From Pseudomonas parafulva (GTDB taxonomy: Bacteria > Pseudomonadota > Gammaproteobacteria > Pseudomonadales > Pseudomonadaceae): a DNA stretch of 64,000 nt. Positions 63,611 through 64,000 of the stretch are shown here, one piece after another. Each line of letters opens with the position of its first letter. The first letter of the stretch is position 1. The notes under the pieces were generated by a model. The model had not been told where the DNA came from. It worked only from the letters and a program-made list of their open reading frames with translations, and did not search any database. The stretch lies in assembly GCF_002021815.1 (NCBI RefSeq), contig NZ_CP019952.1, positions 2,139,001-2,203,000 on the forward strand, given 5' to 3'. A program made the translations under genes and the position numbers.

Positions 63611-64000
63611 GCAATAACGCCACTGCCCAGTTCACCCCGCCAAGCCTGCTGCTGACCACCATCGGCTTGTCGCTTGCCACGTTCATGCAGGTGCTGGACA
63701 CCACCATTGCCAACGTGGCCTTGCCGACCATCTCGGGCAACTTGGGGGTCAGTTACGAGCAAGGGACATGGGTCATCACCTCGTTCGCCGTGAGCAATGC
63801 CATCGCCTTGCCGCTGACGGGCTGGTTGAGCCGGCGCTTTGGCGAAGTGAAGTTGTTCCTGTGGGCGACCTTGCTGTTCGTGCTGGCATCGTTCTTGTGT
63901 GGGATCGCCCAATCGATGCCGGAGCTTGTAGGCTTTCGGGTGTTGCAAGGGGTGGTAGCCGGTCCGTTGTATCCCATGACCCAGACCCTGCTGATTGCGG
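63607..64000 (+). CDS. emrB: EmrB-type DHA2 MFS exporter (3' end cut)
   Basis: The first 131 codons of a DHA2-family 14-helix exporter are visible. They include TM1 'LATFMQVLDTTIANVALPTISGNLGVS' (EmrB D1 motif with VLDTTIANVALP), the 'GWLSRRFGEVKLF' loop 2-3 motif A and the TM4 'FRVLQGVVAGPLYPMTQTLL' segment. It overlaps emrA by ATGA. With EmrA it would export drugs or aromatic acids; MarR-emrAB clusters respond to such compounds. The rest lies beyond the window. Confidence 0.88.
   Translation, partial: MSNNATAQFTPPSLLLTTIGLSLATFMQVLDTTIANVALPTISGNLGVSYEQGTWVITSFAVSNAIALPLTGWLSRRFGEVKLFLWATLLFVLASFLCGIAQSMPELVGFRVLQGVVAGPLYPMTQTLLIA

Noticed and set aside
1..64000. tRNA, rRNA, CRISPR, insertion sequence, prophage or REP clusters
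   Set aside because: I looked for regular spaced repeats, transposase or integrase reading frames and cloverleaf-like sequences by eye and found none. A short or degenerate element could still have been missed.

Overview
The window is typical high-GC Pseudomonas chromosome, most probably of the Pseudomonas putida group. The support is indirect: dense genes with ATGA/GTGA overlaps, strong antisense shadow reading frames, a DUF1652 gene (a family I know mainly from Pseudomonas), and a gene order (galactarate operon, DpkA/AmaC-like genes, MuxABC-OpmB-like pump, cell-surface-signalling locus) that I associate with P. putida. No tRNA, rRNA, CRISPR array, insertion sequence, prophage or integrase was seen. 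Both ends cut a gene.

Layout. 1-5.7 kb: end of a NitT/TauT-type ABC importer, a GNAT protein, a type-2 ArgC, a LysR regulator, an SH3/coiled-coil membrane protein and a small cold-shock-like protein. 5.8-13.1 kb: a BCCT transporter, a small unknown protein, a solute-binding-like protein, and a minus-strand operon for a periplasmic molybdenum dehydrogenase ([2Fe-2S] subunit, Mo subunit, triheme cytochrome c). 13.3-21.6 kb: an OsmC-YcaO fusion, a DUF2231 membrane protein coupled to a PQQ-type sugar dehydrogenase lipoprotein, a small DMT transporter, a LysR regulator, a YeeE/YedE transporter and two small unknowns. 21.7-28.2 kb: a complete galactarate system: FadR-type regulator facing the operon kdgD-gudP-garD-KGSADH, which converts galactarate to 2-oxoglutarate. 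The regulator gene and the operon share an identical 10-bp operator-like site.

28.4-34.4 kb: a class I amidotransferase hydrolase, DpkA- and AmaC-like enzymes of the D-lysine/pipecolate route, a Ser/Thr transporter and thiol peroxidase Tpx. 34.5-43.5 kb: the RND operon muxA-muxB-muxC-opmB. 43.6-48.8 kb: an MHYT-GGDEF-EAL protein, DUF1652, DUF1345 and phosphoglucomutase. 48.8-52.9 kb: an ECF sigma factor, a FecR anti-sigma factor and a TonB receptor with an STN signalling domain. 52.9-59.2 kb: a CAP-domain protein, an AEC transporter, a betaine-type importer pair without ATPase, and a chemoreceptor with a FliA-type promoter. 59.3-64 kb: an NhaC-like antiporter, an isolated FecR, and a MarR-emrA-emrB efflux operon with a palindrome inside its promoter.

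Most genes belong to known families. The most interesting signals are regulatory: the long inverted repeat that covers the ribosome-binding site of the ECF sigma gene, the shared galactarate operator, the MarR palindrome between -35 and -10, and the sigma-28 promoter of the chemoreceptor. Among proteins, the OsmC-YcaO fusion, the degenerate cold-shock protein, the ATPase-less importer pair and the isolated FecR deserve a second look. All family names come from reading the translated sequences. No database search was run.
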